Assembly (NCBI GenBank): GCA_001917815.1
Contig: MNES01000017.1
Coordinates: forward strand, 41,288-105,287
DNA from: Chloroflexi bacterium 13_1_40CM_65_17
Lineage (GTDB): Bacteria; Chloroflexota; Dormibacteria; Dormibacterales; Dormibacteraceae
Reading direction: 5' to 3'
Length of the DNA stretch: 64,000 bases
The notes under the pieces are model-generated. The model saw only the letters and a program-made list of their open reading frames with translations. It did not search any database and was not told the DNA's origin. Made by a program: the position numbers and the translations under genes. Below, one piece after another: positions 1 to 7,983 of the stretch. Each line of letters opens with the position of its first letter. Positions within the stretch are counted from its first letter, which is position 1.

Positions 1-159
1 ATACACCGGCTCGCGCGAACCGGCCGCCCGCTGGACTCGCGCCCGGCTCTGCTCCATCTTGGTGCGGGCTGCGGCCGAGAGCGCGACCTTCTCCCCATGA
101 CGCGCGACGGCCACGACCTGCTCCTCGTCCAGCGAGGCGCCCCGCAGCGTGACGGTCAC
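1..159 (-). CDS. hutH: Histidine ammonia-lyase, N-terminal fragment (cut by window edge)
   Basis: Only the first 53 codons lie inside the window, read on the minus strand from a GTG at 159. The translation opens VTVTLRGASLDEEQ and continues through VVAVARHGEKVALS, which matches the N-terminal beta-strand and first helix of the aromatic amino acid lyase family (HutH: L-histidine to trans-urocanate plus ammonia, first step of histidine degradation; cytosolic). The catalytic MIO tripeptide (Ala-Ser-Gly) would lie beyond the edge. The GTG start falls 9 bp after the stop of the upstream DNA glycosylase gene, so the two may be co-transcribed. Phenylalanine or tyrosine ammonia-lyase cannot be excluded from this short piece. 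Confidence 0.75.
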   Translation of the reverse strand, partial: MTVTLRGASLDEEQVVAVARHGEKVALSAAARTKMEQSRARVQRAAGSREPVY

Positions 160-168
160 AGAAGCAAT

Positions 169-840
169 CTAACCGATGTTCTTGAGCGCCTCGCGGCGGC
201 TCAAGCCGCTGAGCTCGGACTCGTGTGCGCGCACGTAACGCGCGACCTCAGCCGGGTCCGTCCAGGCGTATGCCCGCAGCGCCCAACCGATGGCCTTGCG
301 AATGAAGAAGTCGCGATCGGCAAGATTCGGCGCGATGGTCGCATAGAGCAGCTCAAGGTCCGTGTCCTTCTTGAACGAGATCTGGCAGATGATCGAAACG
401 CGACGCTTCCAGAGATTTTCGTCGCGGCTCCACGCACGCATGACGGGTCTCATTTGCCCGGGATGAGCGCCGAGCATCTGTCCGACAAGATGTGCGGCCT
501 CGTCGACATGGTCCCACCAGGCGCCAGTGACGATCATCTCCTCGAACATGGGCATCACGCTCGGCGTGCGGTATTCCAGATAGCGCTTCTGGCCCGCGAG
601 CTCCATGGCCGCGTATCGCTCCTCGCGAAACTTCGCGCCACGCCACAGATCCAGCACCTCCGCCTGCCACTCGTCGCACGACGAGAGCGGGTGTTCCGCG
701 AAAGCGCGCTTGCAGATCGAGCGGACCCCTGGCATGCGGACCCCGCGGTACGGCATCGTCGATTTCATGTAAGCCTGCATCCCCGCCGCCCTGGCTGGGT
801 CGGCGGCGGCGGCGAGCGCGGCTTGAATCTGTCTAGTCAA
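169..840 (-). CDS. DNA alkylation repair protein, AlkD-like HEAT-repeat glycosylase
   Basis: About 223 aa. AlkD-family enzymes excise positively charged N3/N7-alkylated purines using a superhelix of HEAT-like repeats. Seen here are the family's MPYRGVRMPGVR segment near the N-terminus, the WWDHVDEAAHLVG motif (AlkD W-W-D-x-V-D), and a late RDFFIRKAIGWALR block. The reading frame is open upstream to 936, but that part overlaps the phosphatase gene and reads as low-complexity R/G/A. I therefore place the start at TTG 840, just after the phosphatase stop at 876, giving the usual family length. The next gene downstream is hutH. The start codon choice is the least certain part. Confidence 0.83.
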   Translation of the reverse strand: MTRQIQAALAAAADPARAAGMQAYMKSTMPYRGVRMPGVRSICKRAFAEHPLSSCDEWQAEVLDLWRGAKFREERYAAMELAGQKRYLEYRTPSVMPMFEEMIVTGAWWDHVDEAAHLVGQMLGAHPGQMRPVMRAWSRDENLWKRRVSIICQISFKKDTDLELLYATIAPNLADRDFFIRKAIGWALRAYAWTDPAEVARYVRAHESELSGLSRREALKNIG

Positions 841-875
841 TTTCTGCGCCCTGCGCGCGCCCGGCGCGAGGCGGC

Positions 876-1337
876 TCAAGGTGCCGGGATGAAGCGGGCG
901 TGGACCAGCTTGCCGTCCTCGACGTCGACCACCCACGTCGAACCTTTTTCGTAGCCACCTTCACCGGGCTTGATGATCCGGCGTCGCACGAGGTCCTCTA
1001 CGAGCTCCCAGACCAGGTCGCCGTGGCTGCTCAGCACGACGTCGTCCAGGTTCGAGTCGCCCATGAACTCGACTGCGCCGCGCAATCCGCGGCCTTCGGC
1101 AAGCGCCGGCGTCTCCTGGATCCGGAGATCCCGATCGCGTGCGAGCGGTTCCACTGTCTGCACGCAGCGCAAGTACGGGCTGGAATACATGGCCTTGACC
1201 TTGTAAGGCTTGAAGACATCAATTAGAGCCTCGGCCTGCTTGACGCCTTTCTTGCTCAGTGGTCGGAGCCGGTCGTCTCCTTGCCAGTGCCCGCGACTCC
1301 CCGCCTTGGCGTGGCGGACGAAGTAGAAGACGTTCAT
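876..1337 (-). CDS. SixA-like phosphohistidine phosphatase (histidine phosphatase superfamily)
   Basis: 153 aa from ATG 1337. The N-terminus MNVFYFVRHAKAG carries the RH(G/A) motif with catalytic His9; YSSPYLRC is the typical second block, and VVLSSHGD supplies His105. SixA-type enzymes remove phosphate from phosphohistidine on phosphotransfer proteins, and homologues are frequently found beside ppk and CHAD genes. The open frame extends 22 codons further upstream into the repeat region, but ATG 1337 gives the canonical beginning of the fold. It lies downstream of ppk and the CYTH-CHAD gene on the same strand, separated by a terminator-like hairpin and a tandem repeat, so it probably has partly independent transcription. 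Confidence 0.85.
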   Translation of the reverse strand: MNVFYFVRHAKAGSRGHWQGDDRLRPLSKKGVKQAEALIDVFKPYKVKAMYSSPYLRCVQTVEPLARDRDLRIQETPALAEGRGLRGAVEFMGDSNLDDVVLSSHGDLVWELVEDLVRRRIIKPGEGGYEKGSTWVVDVEDGKLVHARFIPAP

Positions 1338-1404
1338 CGCCACCAGCGTGGCATGGGCGGCCGGGTTATACCCGAGCGCAACATTGTTTCCTGCGTCTCC
1401 CAAC

Positions 1405-1506
1405 GCGGCGAGGAGGAATCCTCAGAGTGATCCCAACAGCGGGAAAAAGAGCAGCGCGGCGACGAGGAATCCTCAGAGTGATCCCAACAGCGGGAAAAAG
1501 AGCAGC
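1405..1506. repeat. Two tandem copies of a 51-bp intergenic repeat
   Basis: Copies at 1405-1455 and 1456-1506 are identical except for one base (G1412 versus C1463). A few bases of a third copy begin at 1507. Each unit contains a near-palindrome GAGGA-A-TCCTC and an A5 run that reads TTTTT on the minus strand. The unit length is a multiple of three, so frames stay open through it, but no family resemblance supports coding. Confidence 0.93.
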
Positions 1507-1521
1507 GCGGCGAAGCCGCGC
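1495..1521 (-). terminator. Rho-independent terminator-like hairpin after CYTH-CHAD
   Basis: On the minus strand a 7-bp GC-only stem (GCGCGGC / GCCGCGC, 3-nt loop, 1505-1521) is followed by TGCTCTTTTT (U-run 1495-1499). It sits 33 bp past the CYTH-CHAD stop, where the ppk operon transcript would end. The U-run belongs to the 51-bp repeat, so the second copy repeats the tail. Confidence 0.6.
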
Positions 1522-1522
1522 G

Positions 1523-1552
1523 ATGAGAGAAAACCGGCAGGTTTTCTCTCAT
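1523..1552. terminator. Perfect 13-bp inverted repeat directly after the CYTH-CHAD stop
   Basis: Arms ATGAGAGAAAACC (1523-1535) and GGTTTTCTCTCAT (1540-1552) flank a GGCA loop. The element begins two bases after the stop codon of the CYTH-CHAD gene and is followed on the minus strand by the second, GC-only hairpin. It has no U-run of its own, so it may be an mRNA 3'-end stabiliser or part of a double terminator. Confidence 0.6.
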
Positions 1553-1553
1553 G

Positions 1554-3038
1554 CTATGTCATCCATTTTCGCAGGGACTTGCGGTCGAGCGCCTTCCAGA
1601 CCTTGGGCCAGTCCTTGCGCGCTTTCTGCGCGGCGAGGTGCTCCATGGCGATCAGCTCGCCGGCCACGAACGCACGCCGCCCCGTCACGCGCACGCTGCG
1701 AAGCCACGCTTGTGCCGTGACGCTGTCCTGGTGCTCGCCGAGGATCGTTTGCAGCTTGGCGGCGGCTCGCGCGAATGCCGTCGCGCCCGGTCCGACCACC
1801 GAAGACACTGCCTCGGCCGCATAGCGGGCGCGCTTGGCGAGGATGCGGATGCGATGCAGCTCGGGATCGGTAGGCTGCTCGGGCAGCTGCCTCACCGCGC
1901 TGCGCAATCGCCGCCATGGGCCCGTTGCCAGCGGCGGCAGCACTGCGGATGCCGGTTGGTCCGCATCGAGGGTGGTCACCGGCGCGTGCGCCGCAGCGAC
2001 CAGCTTCTCGAGGAGGTCGACGTACCTAGGCGAGTCGAGCTCCGCGTGCAGCTTCTTCCTGAGCGAATCGATCTCCAGCTCGAGAACATGGAGAAGCGAC
2101 GAGGCCGACCTCAGGTCACTCGCAGGCAACGACTTGGCCCGATCGCGAAGCCGCTCCAGCAGCACCTCGCGGTCCCGCACCGCACCCAATGCCATCCCAA
2201 GCCAGCCGAGCTCAGAACGCAGCGGATCAGTCCACTCCGGTTCGAGCAGCGGACCAAATGTGCGTAGGTGTGACCGCAGCTTGCGCGTCGCCACCCGCTC
2301 CTGGTGCACGCCTTCAGGGTCCTTGCCCAGGCGCACGATCGGATCGTTGCGGAGGATCGCTGCCACCGCCTCGGCCAATACGCTCCTGATGACGTCGCGC
2401 GCGGGCGAGTCGGGGCTTACCGGGAGCGGGGCGACCTCCGGCGGCTCCATCGCGCGAGGACCCAGCGCCCGAATGTGCTTGGGTGTCGGATCTGGCGCGC
2501 CGGCTCCCGCCGCGCGCAAGCGTTCGACGAGCGGCGCGACCAGGGCTTGGTTTCCATCGGGACCCACCACCTCGACCTCGATCTCGCGAAACCGCGCCGC
2601 CACGCGGCGCCCGTCACGCACCGAGACCTCGTCGTCGACGACCTCCGCGACGCGGCTGCCGTCGGCGCCAACCAGCCGAACGCGGCCGCGGATGGTCGAC
2701 AGCCGGGCGACGGGCATCAGCTCAGACATGCGCACATAGGCGCGAACCAGTGCGACCGCCGCGGCCGGCGGCTTCTTCGGCCCGCCCGGGAACGTGATCT
2801 CATCACGCTCGAGCATTCCCTGCTCCGTCGACGGGGAGAGCTTCAGCGTCCAACCCTCGCCCGCTCGATAACGGAGCGAGACTCCCCATCGCGCGAGCCG
2901 CAGGTCGGGAGTGTCGTAATAGACGGTCTCGAGCCGGACAGCCTCGGGCGGGGTGACGGTCACACCGTCGAGGACTCCGTTGAGGTCGGGGAGGTGGAAC
3001 GCGGGTCCCGCCCCGAGCTTCACCTCACGCTCTTTAAT
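1554..3038 (-). CDS. CYTH-CHAD domain protein (polyphosphate-associated)
   Basis: About 494 aa. The N-terminal CYTH (triphosphate tunnel metalloenzyme) domain begins with the E-x-E-x-K signature at residues 3-7 (E-R-E-V-K) and continues through VYYDTPDLRLARWGVSLRYR. The C-terminal half (from about residue 210) is a CHAD domain: VHQERVATRKLRSHLRTF, RDREVLLERL, and RIRILAKRARYAAEA, all helical with conserved Lys/Arg/His. CHAD domains bind polyphosphate, and CYTH domains act on inorganic tri/polyphosphate or related substrates, so the protein fits the adjacent ppk 44 bp upstream. No ATG/GTG/TTG exists in frame between the ppk stop and the E-x-E-x-K motif; I placed the start at ATT 3038, directly before the motif. 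The frame stays open into ppk (to 3473), so an internal start there is another option. Confidence 0.8.
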   Translation of the reverse strand: MKEREVKLGAGPAFHLPDLNGVLDGVTVTPPEAVRLETVYYDTPDLRLARWGVSLRYRAGEGWTLKLSPSTEQGMLERDEITFPGGPKKPPAAAVALVRAYVRMSELMPVARLSTIRGRVRLVGADGSRVAEVVDDEVSVRDGRRVAARFREIEVEVVGPDGNQALVAPLVERLRAAGAGAPDPTPKHIRALGPRAMEPPEVAPLPVSPDSPARDVIRSVLAEAVAAILRNDPIVRLGKDPEGVHQERVATRKLRSHLRTFGPLLEPEWTDPLRSELGWLGMALGAVRDREVLLERLRDRAKSLPASDLRSASSLLHVLELEIDSLRKKLHAELDSPRYVDLLEKLVAAAHAPVTTLDADQPASAVLPPLATGPWRRLRSAVRQLPEQPTDPELHRIRILAKRARYAAEAVSSVVGPGATAFARAAAKLQTILGEHQDSVTAQAWLRSVRVTGRRAFVAGELIAMEHLAAQKARKDWPKVWKALDRKSLRKWMT

Positions 3039-3082
3039 GGGGTTCCCGCGAATTCGAGCCGCGGGCTCGGAATTCGTGGGGC

Positions 3083-5224
3083 TTAAGCATGCTTGATGAG
3101 GCTTACCACTCCATTGCCGCGCGCACGCTCCAGGGCAAGTTCCTGGAAGCGCCTTTGCGAATTGAGGCCCGCCACCGTGGGGACGTGCTGCCACGATCCA
3201 GCGGCTCCCAGCTCCCACGCAAGAACGTCGTCCGCCAATGCCACCTCGAAAATCTCCGCGAGGCGCCCACAGAGCTTGGGGTCCGTGACCGGAACAACGG
3301 CCTCGACACGGCGGTCGAGGTTGCGCTGCATGATGTCGGAAGAGCCCAGGTAGAAATCGGGTTGACCTCCGCCCCCGAAGCGGAAGACGCGCGAGTGCTC
3401 GAGAAAGCGGCCGACGATCGAGCGCACCTTGATCCGCTCCGAAAGGCCGGGGACTCCCGGCCGCAGCGAGCACATGCTGCGGACGATGAGGTCAACGTCC
3501 GCCCCAGCCTGAGACGCCGAGTAAAGCGCATCGATGATGTCGGGGTCGATCAGGTTATTGACCTTGATGACGATGCGGCCGCCTGGCTTCGCCTCCCGCT
3601 CGATCAGCTGCGTGATGCCGGATCGCAGGCTCGACGGCGCCACCAGCAGCTTGCGGTAGCGGTGCTGGCGGCTGTAGCCGGTGAGAAGGTTGAACATCTC
3701 GGTGACGTCGGCGCCGATATCAGCGTCGGCCGTCAACAGGCTCACGTCCTCGTAGCCATGAGCGGTGCTGGGGTTGTAGTTGCCCGTGCCAACGTGGACG
3801 TAGTTCTGGATCCGGTTGCCTTCGCGGCGCACCACCAGGGTCACCTTGGCGTGCGTTTTCAGCCCAACCAATCCGTAGACCACATGAACGTTCGCCTCTT
3901 CCAGTGCTCTCGCCCACGCGATGTTGGCCTGCTCGTCGCCGCGGGCTTTGAGCTCGACCAGCGCCGCCACCTGCTTGCCGGATTCTGCGGCCCTGATCAG
4001 GGCGAGCACGATCGGGCTGCCCGGACCGGACGTGCGATACAGCGTCTGCTTGATTGCGAGCACGTTCGCATCGCCGGCGGCGTGGTCGATGAACGCCTCG
4101 ACCGACGTCGCGAATGAGTCGTACGGATGATGGGCGAGGATGTCGCCCGCTCTCAGGACTGCGAAGAGATCGGGCACCTCGGCGCCGACGCCGCGCAAAC
4201 GCGGCTGCGTGGCCGGAGTCCACGGCTCTTCTTTGAGGTCGGGGCGGTCGAGCTGCCACAGCGCGCTCAGGCTGCCGAGGTCGAGCAAGCCTTCCGATTG
4301 ATACACGTCAGTGGGCTGGAGCTCGAGCTCGCGCGTGAGCAGCTCGAGCACCTCAGGCGACATTCCGGGGTCGACCTCGAGGCGGACCACCCGCGCATGG
4401 CGCCGTCGGCGGCGCAGCTCGGTCTGGATGGCGGCGAGAAGGTCCTCAGCATCGCTGTCGACGTCGTCGAGGTCGCCATCACGCGTCACGCGGAATGGGT
4501 GGTGTGCGATCACGTCCATGCCGGGGAAGAGCGCCTGCAGGTGCAGGGCGATGACGTCCTCGAGCGGCATGAACCTTGTTTCTTCCGCGAGCGGGATGAA
4601 CCTCGGCAGCACCGGCGGCACCTTCACTCGTGCGAACCGCTGCTGGCGGCGCTGCGGATCACGAACAGTGACGGCTAGGTTGAGCGAGAGGTGCGAGATG
4701 TATGGAAACGGGTGGCCGGGGTCGACAGCGAGCGGCGTCAAAACGGGAAAGATCTGCTGCCTGAAAACCGAATGGAGCTGGCTGAGCTCTTTCTTGCTCA
4801 CCTCGTCGGCGCGGACGATGGCGATGCCGGCTTCCGCCAGCGCCGGGACTATGCCCGTGTTGAACAGTCGTACCTGCCTCTCGACGTGCGCCTCGACCCG
4901 CCCGCGGATGGCCTTGAGCTGCTCGAGCGGCGACATTCCGTCGGGCGACGAGACCGCCACGGCCGCGAGCACCTGCTCCTTGAGACCGGCGACGCGAACC
5001 TGGAAGAAGTCGTCCAGGTTCTGGCTGAAGATGGCGAGGAATCGCACCCGCTCCAGAACGGGTAAGCGTGGGTCTTCGGCCATTGCCAGCACCCGCTCGT
5101 CGAAGTCCAGGCGGGACAGCTCCCGATTCAGGAATCGAGGCGCGTCCGGGACTATCGAGGGGCCTGCCTGAGGTCCTGTCTGGGGGCCTATCGGCTCCGA
5201 ATCTGTATGGGCTCCAACCGCCAC
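3083..5224 (-). CDS. ppk: Polyphosphate kinase 1
   Basis: 713 aa, GTG start, full length for PPK1. It reversibly transfers the terminal phosphate of ATP to a growing polyphosphate chain. Domains in order: N domain (FLNRELSRLDFDERVL at about 31-46), head domain, and the two C-terminal PLD-like catalytic domains. His458 in GLKTHAK is the likely autophosphorylated histidine, followed by YVHVGTGNYNPSTAH. It is the first gene of a minus-strand unit with CYTH-CHAD and, further on, SixA-like phosphatase, a recurrent polyphosphate neighbourhood. PhoP-box-like repeats 34-61 bp upstream of its start suggest phosphate-starvation control. Confidence 0.97.
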   Translation of the reverse strand: MAVGAHTDSEPIGPQTGPQAGPSIVPDAPRFLNRELSRLDFDERVLAMAEDPRLPVLERVRFLAIFSQNLDDFFQVRVAGLKEQVLAAVAVSSPDGMSPLEQLKAIRGRVEAHVERQVRLFNTGIVPALAEAGIAIVRADEVSKKELSQLHSVFRQQIFPVLTPLAVDPGHPFPYISHLSLNLAVTVRDPQRRQQRFARVKVPPVLPRFIPLAEETRFMPLEDVIALHLQALFPGMDVIAHHPFRVTRDGDLDDVDSDAEDLLAAIQTELRRRRRHARVVRLEVDPGMSPEVLELLTRELELQPTDVYQSEGLLDLGSLSALWQLDRPDLKEEPWTPATQPRLRGVGAEVPDLFAVLRAGDILAHHPYDSFATSVEAFIDHAAGDANVLAIKQTLYRTSGPGSPIVLALIRAAESGKQVAALVELKARGDEQANIAWARALEEANVHVVYGLVGLKTHAKVTLVVRREGNRIQNYVHVGTGNYNPSTAHGYEDVSLLTADADIGADVTEMFNLLTGYSRQHRYRKLLVAPSSLRSGITQLIEREAKPGGRIVIKVNNLIDPDIIDALYSASQAGADVDLIVRSMCSLRPGVPGLSERIKVRSIVGRFLEHSRVFRFGGGGQPDFYLGSSDIMQRNLDRRVEAVVPVTDPKLCGRLAEIFEVALADDVLAWELGAAGSWQHVPTVAGLNSQRRFQELALERARGNGVVSLIKHA

Positions 5225-5257
5225 GGAGCAACTTTAGCGGTTGGGGCCGAATTGCTT

Positions 5258-5285
5258 GGTTAGGACCAGGTTAAGTTCGGGTGAA
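5258..5285 (-). promoter_or_regulatory. PhoP-box-like triple direct repeat upstream of ppk
   Basis: Read on the minus strand: TTCACC, then TTAACC, then CTAACC, at 5280-5285, 5269-5274 and 5258-5263, each exactly 11 bp apart. Direct TTMACC-type repeats with one-helical-turn spacing are the known form of PhoP operators in Gram-positive bacteria, and ppk is a classical Pho-regulon member. A 7-bp perfect hairpin (5286-5302) abuts the upstream end. Assignment to PhoP is inference. Confidence 0.5.
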
Positions 5286-5347
5286 AGGCGGCATCGCCGC
5301 CTGAATTGTCCTCGAACTGCCGAATTTGACCCTTCTCGGCCGCTCTT

Positions 5348-5376
5348 CTTAACCCTTTCCCGCCCGGGTTTTAACC
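5348..5376 (+). promoter_or_regulatory. Second, weaker PhoP-box-like pair
   Basis: CTTAACC (5348-5354) and TTTAACC (5370-5376) on the plus strand are 22 bp (two 11-bp steps) apart; the middle unit CCCGCCC matches only poorly. It lies between ppk and the decayed cNMP-binding gene and could serve either direction. Confidence 0.3.
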
Positions 5377-5429
5377 CACCGCCGATAGCCTGGCTACATG
5401 AAGGCGTTCACGATCCAGGGCATTCCACC

Positions 5430-5779
5430 GTGCGCTGGGTGGCCAGGTTGGTCGAGGTGCTGCAGCCCTTGAGCCTGCACGCCGACCGGCTGGCCGGAAT
5501 GGCTTTGTTCGTCGGCCTCCGATGGTCGGAACTCGAGTTCGCAGCCGACCTCCTGCACGAGACTGACGTCGAGCGTGGCACGCGCATGACGGTGCAGGGG
5601 CGCCCCAGCTCCAGGCTCTGGCTGATCACTCAGGGCGAGGCCCTCGTGTCGGCAAACACCTGGCCGCGGGCCCGGATGAGTTTCGTGAGCTCATCGCGCG
5701 ACCGGCCGTCCGAGAGCGGCTCGTCTCGGCTGCGCCGGCTAGCCGCCCCAGGCTGCGTCGAGCCAAGCGGCCGAGTTAG
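5430..5779 (+). pseudogene. Cyclic-nucleotide-binding domain protein, internally deleted and frameshifted
   Basis: From GTG 5430 the frame reads LAGMALFVGLRWSELEFAAD, then VERGTRMTVQG and LWLITQGEALVS, the typical first half of a CRP-type cNMP-binding beta-barrel. Straight after this the similarity stops, and a different frame reads DEFRELIARPAVRERLVSA, the typical last helix of the same domain, ending at TAG 5777. The phosphate-binding cassette between them (normally about 40-50 residues containing a G-E-x-x-x motif) is absent. The 3' end runs 41 bp into the convergent GH13 gene. No intact product is possible. The gene looks like a recent casualty, since both surviving ends are still recognisable. 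Confidence 0.65.
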
Positions 5780-7307
5780 CAGGCAGCGCCAGCCATCCGT
5801 CCCTGATCGCGGCCAGAGGTTTGCTCGCGAGCAGAAGCCGTCCGGCGGCGCGGATAGTGACAGGACGGTTGAGAAAGTTGCAGGCGACCGTCAGCCGTTC
5901 TCGCCGGTAGGCCAAAACGCCGGCGGGTGAAGGCAGCCAAGAAATCGACATCGGCAACCACGGCGACAAGCGCCGTCGACGTGCGAGCGCCCGCTTGTAG
6001 AAGCACAGCATCGAGGAGCCGGACGCCTCCTCGGCGTCGACTGCACAGCGGTCCCACCCGGGCGGCATCGGGAGCCACGGCGGCGTCGCGGAGAAGCCCG
6101 CGTTGGGCCGGCCCTTCTTCCAGGGCAGCGGCACACGGCATCCGTCGCGCCCAGGGTGACGGCCTTCGCTGTGCACGAACAGCGGGTCCTGTCGCGCTTC
6201 GGGCGGCAAGTCCGCCTCTTCGAGCCCGAGCTCGTCGCCCTGATAGAGAAAAACCTGTCCCGGCAGGCCGAGTAGAAGCAGCAGCGCGGCTCGCGCGCGC
6301 TCGATTCCGATGGAGCCGCCACCGAGACGTGTGACGTGGCGGACCACGTCGTGGTTGGAAAGGGTCCAGCTCGGCGCAAACCCTGGTCCACGCAAAGCAT
6401 TCATGTCGATCTCGATCGAGCGCCGCCACAAATTCGCGTCCCAGCGTGCGCGAATCAACGCGAACGCCATGTTGAGCTGGTCCGGAAGGATGTACCGCGA
6501 CTGCCGCTGCGGCTCGAAGATCTCACCGACCAGCACGCGATCGGGCTCGTACTCGTTCAGGATCTGCCGCCATCTTCGGTATACCCCGTGGACCTGCGGC
6601 TGATCGATGATCAGAAAAGCAGGGTCGGGACGAAGCATGCCGCTCAACTGGTCTTTCACCATCGGCACGTCGGCCAGGTCTCTGCGCTTGAAAAGCGCGG
6701 AGGCGACGTCGATGCGATATCCGTCTGCGCCCCGGTCGAGCCAGAACCTCACGATTTTCTCGAACTCTGCAGGGACCTCTGGATTCCACCAGTTGAGGTC
6801 GGGCTGCTCGGGCGCGAAGAGGTGCAGGTACCACTGGCCGCTCGGCTCGTCGCGGGTCCAAGCCGGGCCGCCGAATGCGGACCGCCAGTTGTTGGGGGGC
6901 GATCCGTCCGCCTTGCCGTCGGCAAAGTGATAGAAGGCGCGATGCGGGTCGTCGCGCGAGCTCAGTGCCGCCTGGAACCAGGGATGCTGGTCGGAGGTGT
7001 GATTGGGCACCAGGTCGCACAGGACCTTCATCCGGAGCTCGTGGACGCGCGCCACGAGCTGGTCGAAGTCGTCCAGCATGCCGTATTCAGGGTTGACGTC
7101 GTAGTAGTCGGATACGTCGTAGCCATGGTCCTTTTGGGGTGACGGATAGAAAGGCGTGAGCCACAAGGCTTCGACGCCCAAATGCTTCAGATAGTCGAGC
7201 CTGGATGTGATGCCGGGCAGGTCACCGATTCCGTCGTCGTTGGAATCAGCGAAGCTGCGAACGTAGACCTCGTAGAAGGCCGCGCCGCGCCACCAGGGCC
7301 GCGTCAA
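5739..7307 (-). CDS. GH13 alpha-glucosidase / oligo-1,6-glucosidase-type amylase
   Basis: 522 aa from a TTG that overlaps the DUF2461 stop (TTGA). It hydrolyses alpha-glucosidic bonds of short oligosaccharides by a retaining mechanism; no signal peptide is visible, so it is probably cytosolic. The TIM barrel begins FYEVYVRSFADSNDDGIGDL. Catalytic residues can be placed: nucleophile Asp200 (DGYRIDVA), acid/base Glu262 (VLVGEIFEP), stabiliser Asp320 (LSNHDVVRH). A C-terminal beta domain closes the protein. The long upstream open frame (to 8153) overlaps DUF2461 and is not coding. The pairing with DUF2461 is translationally coupled, and a GH4 alpha-galactosidase lies nearby. Trehalose-6-phosphate hydrolase or alpha-transglucosidase activity is possible. 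Confidence 0.92.
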   Translation of the reverse strand: MTRPWWRGAAFYEVYVRSFADSNDDGIGDLPGITSRLDYLKHLGVEALWLTPFYPSPQKDHGYDVSDYYDVNPEYGMLDDFDQLVARVHELRMKVLCDLVPNHTSDQHPWFQAALSSRDDPHRAFYHFADGKADGSPPNNWRSAFGGPAWTRDEPSGQWYLHLFAPEQPDLNWWNPEVPAEFEKIVRFWLDRGADGYRIDVASALFKRRDLADVPMVKDQLSGMLRPDPAFLIIDQPQVHGVYRRWRQILNEYEPDRVLVGEIFEPQRQSRYILPDQLNMAFALIRARWDANLWRRSIEIDMNALRGPGFAPSWTLSNHDVVRHVTRLGGGSIGIERARAALLLLLGLPGQVFLYQGDELGLEEADLPPEARQDPLFVHSEGRHPGRDGCRVPLPWKKGRPNAGFSATPPWLPMPPGWDRCAVDAEEASGSSMLCFYKRALARRRRLSPWLPMSISWLPSPAGVLAYRRERLTVACNFLNRPVTIRAAGRLLLASKPLAAIRDGWLALPANSAAWLDAAWGG

Positions 7308-7936
7308 CCGACGTTTCGCTTCATCCAAGTGTTGAGCGGGCCCGCGTCGTCGAACACCTTCACGATCTGCTTGCGGGCCGCGGCCGTGCCCAGCCAGGGC
7401 TGCAGCCCGAAGTTCTTGTAGATGTAGATGAGCTTTCGCCTCAGCAGGCGTTCGCGCGGGTGGTCCTGCGGAAAGCCTGCCGGCACGCGCTTGAGCTCCT
7501 CGCCGCCGATTTGGTATCCGGCCCGCTGCAGCTTGGCCACGATCGCAACCAGTTGCGCACCCGTGGTCTCGGCCGCAACCTTCTTCCGATACTTGTTGAG
7601 CTCCTCGGGCGTGAACTCGTAGCGGCCCGAGGCAACCGTGAGGCCGCGCGCGTCGAGCGACAGGTACCCCCCGTTGCCCTCCATGCCCGCATACCCCGCA
7701 ATGTTCGTCTTGTACGGCGACTTGTCCTTCGAGAATCGGATATCGCGGTTGGGGCGAAACACCTTTCCGGGCCCGTAATCCGCCTCGAGCGACTCGATCA
7801 GCGCCACCATCGGGCCCTTGACCACCTTTTCGTAGATGGAGCGGTGGGCGTCGAAATACTTCTTGGAGTTGTCCAGCTCGAGACCGATGAAGAAGCGCTG
7901 GCACTCCTCGGGCCAGCCGCGGAACGTAGTTGCCAT
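7304..7936 (-). CDS. DUF2461 family protein
   Basis: 210 aa from ATG 7936. The sequence FFIGLELDNSKKYFDAHR near the N-terminus, FRPNRDIRFSKDKSPYKTN in the middle and the RKLIYIYKNFG block are hallmarks of the DUF2461 (TIGR02453) family, whose biochemical function is not established. The stop codon overlaps the GH13 start, so both are translated from one message. The frame extends upstream to 8113, but that segment overlaps the plus-strand ABC remnant and lacks family similarity. No membrane segment or signal peptide is visible. Confidence 0.85.
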   Translation of the reverse strand: MATTFRGWPEECQRFFIGLELDNSKKYFDAHRSIYEKVVKGPMVALIESLEADYGPGKVFRPNRDIRFSKDKSPYKTNIAGYAGMEGNGGYLSLDARGLTVASGRYEFTPEELNKYRKKVAAETTGAQLVAIVAKLQRAGYQIGGEELKRVPAGFPQDHPRERLLRRKLIYIYKNFGLQPWLGTAAARKQIVKVFDDAGPLNTWMKRNVG

Positions 7937-7983
7937 CGGTCGGCAAAAGGATATCGCTTGATCGAAACAACGAAAATAGCGCG

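Noticed and set aside
1405..1506. CRISPR array
   Set aside because: Only two contiguous copies without spacers and no cas genes; it is a tandem repeat.
1348..1824. Plus-strand frame containing two 17-aa repeats
   Set aside because: It is the translation of the 51-bp intergenic repeat and antisense CYTH-CHAD; no family similarity and no start signal.
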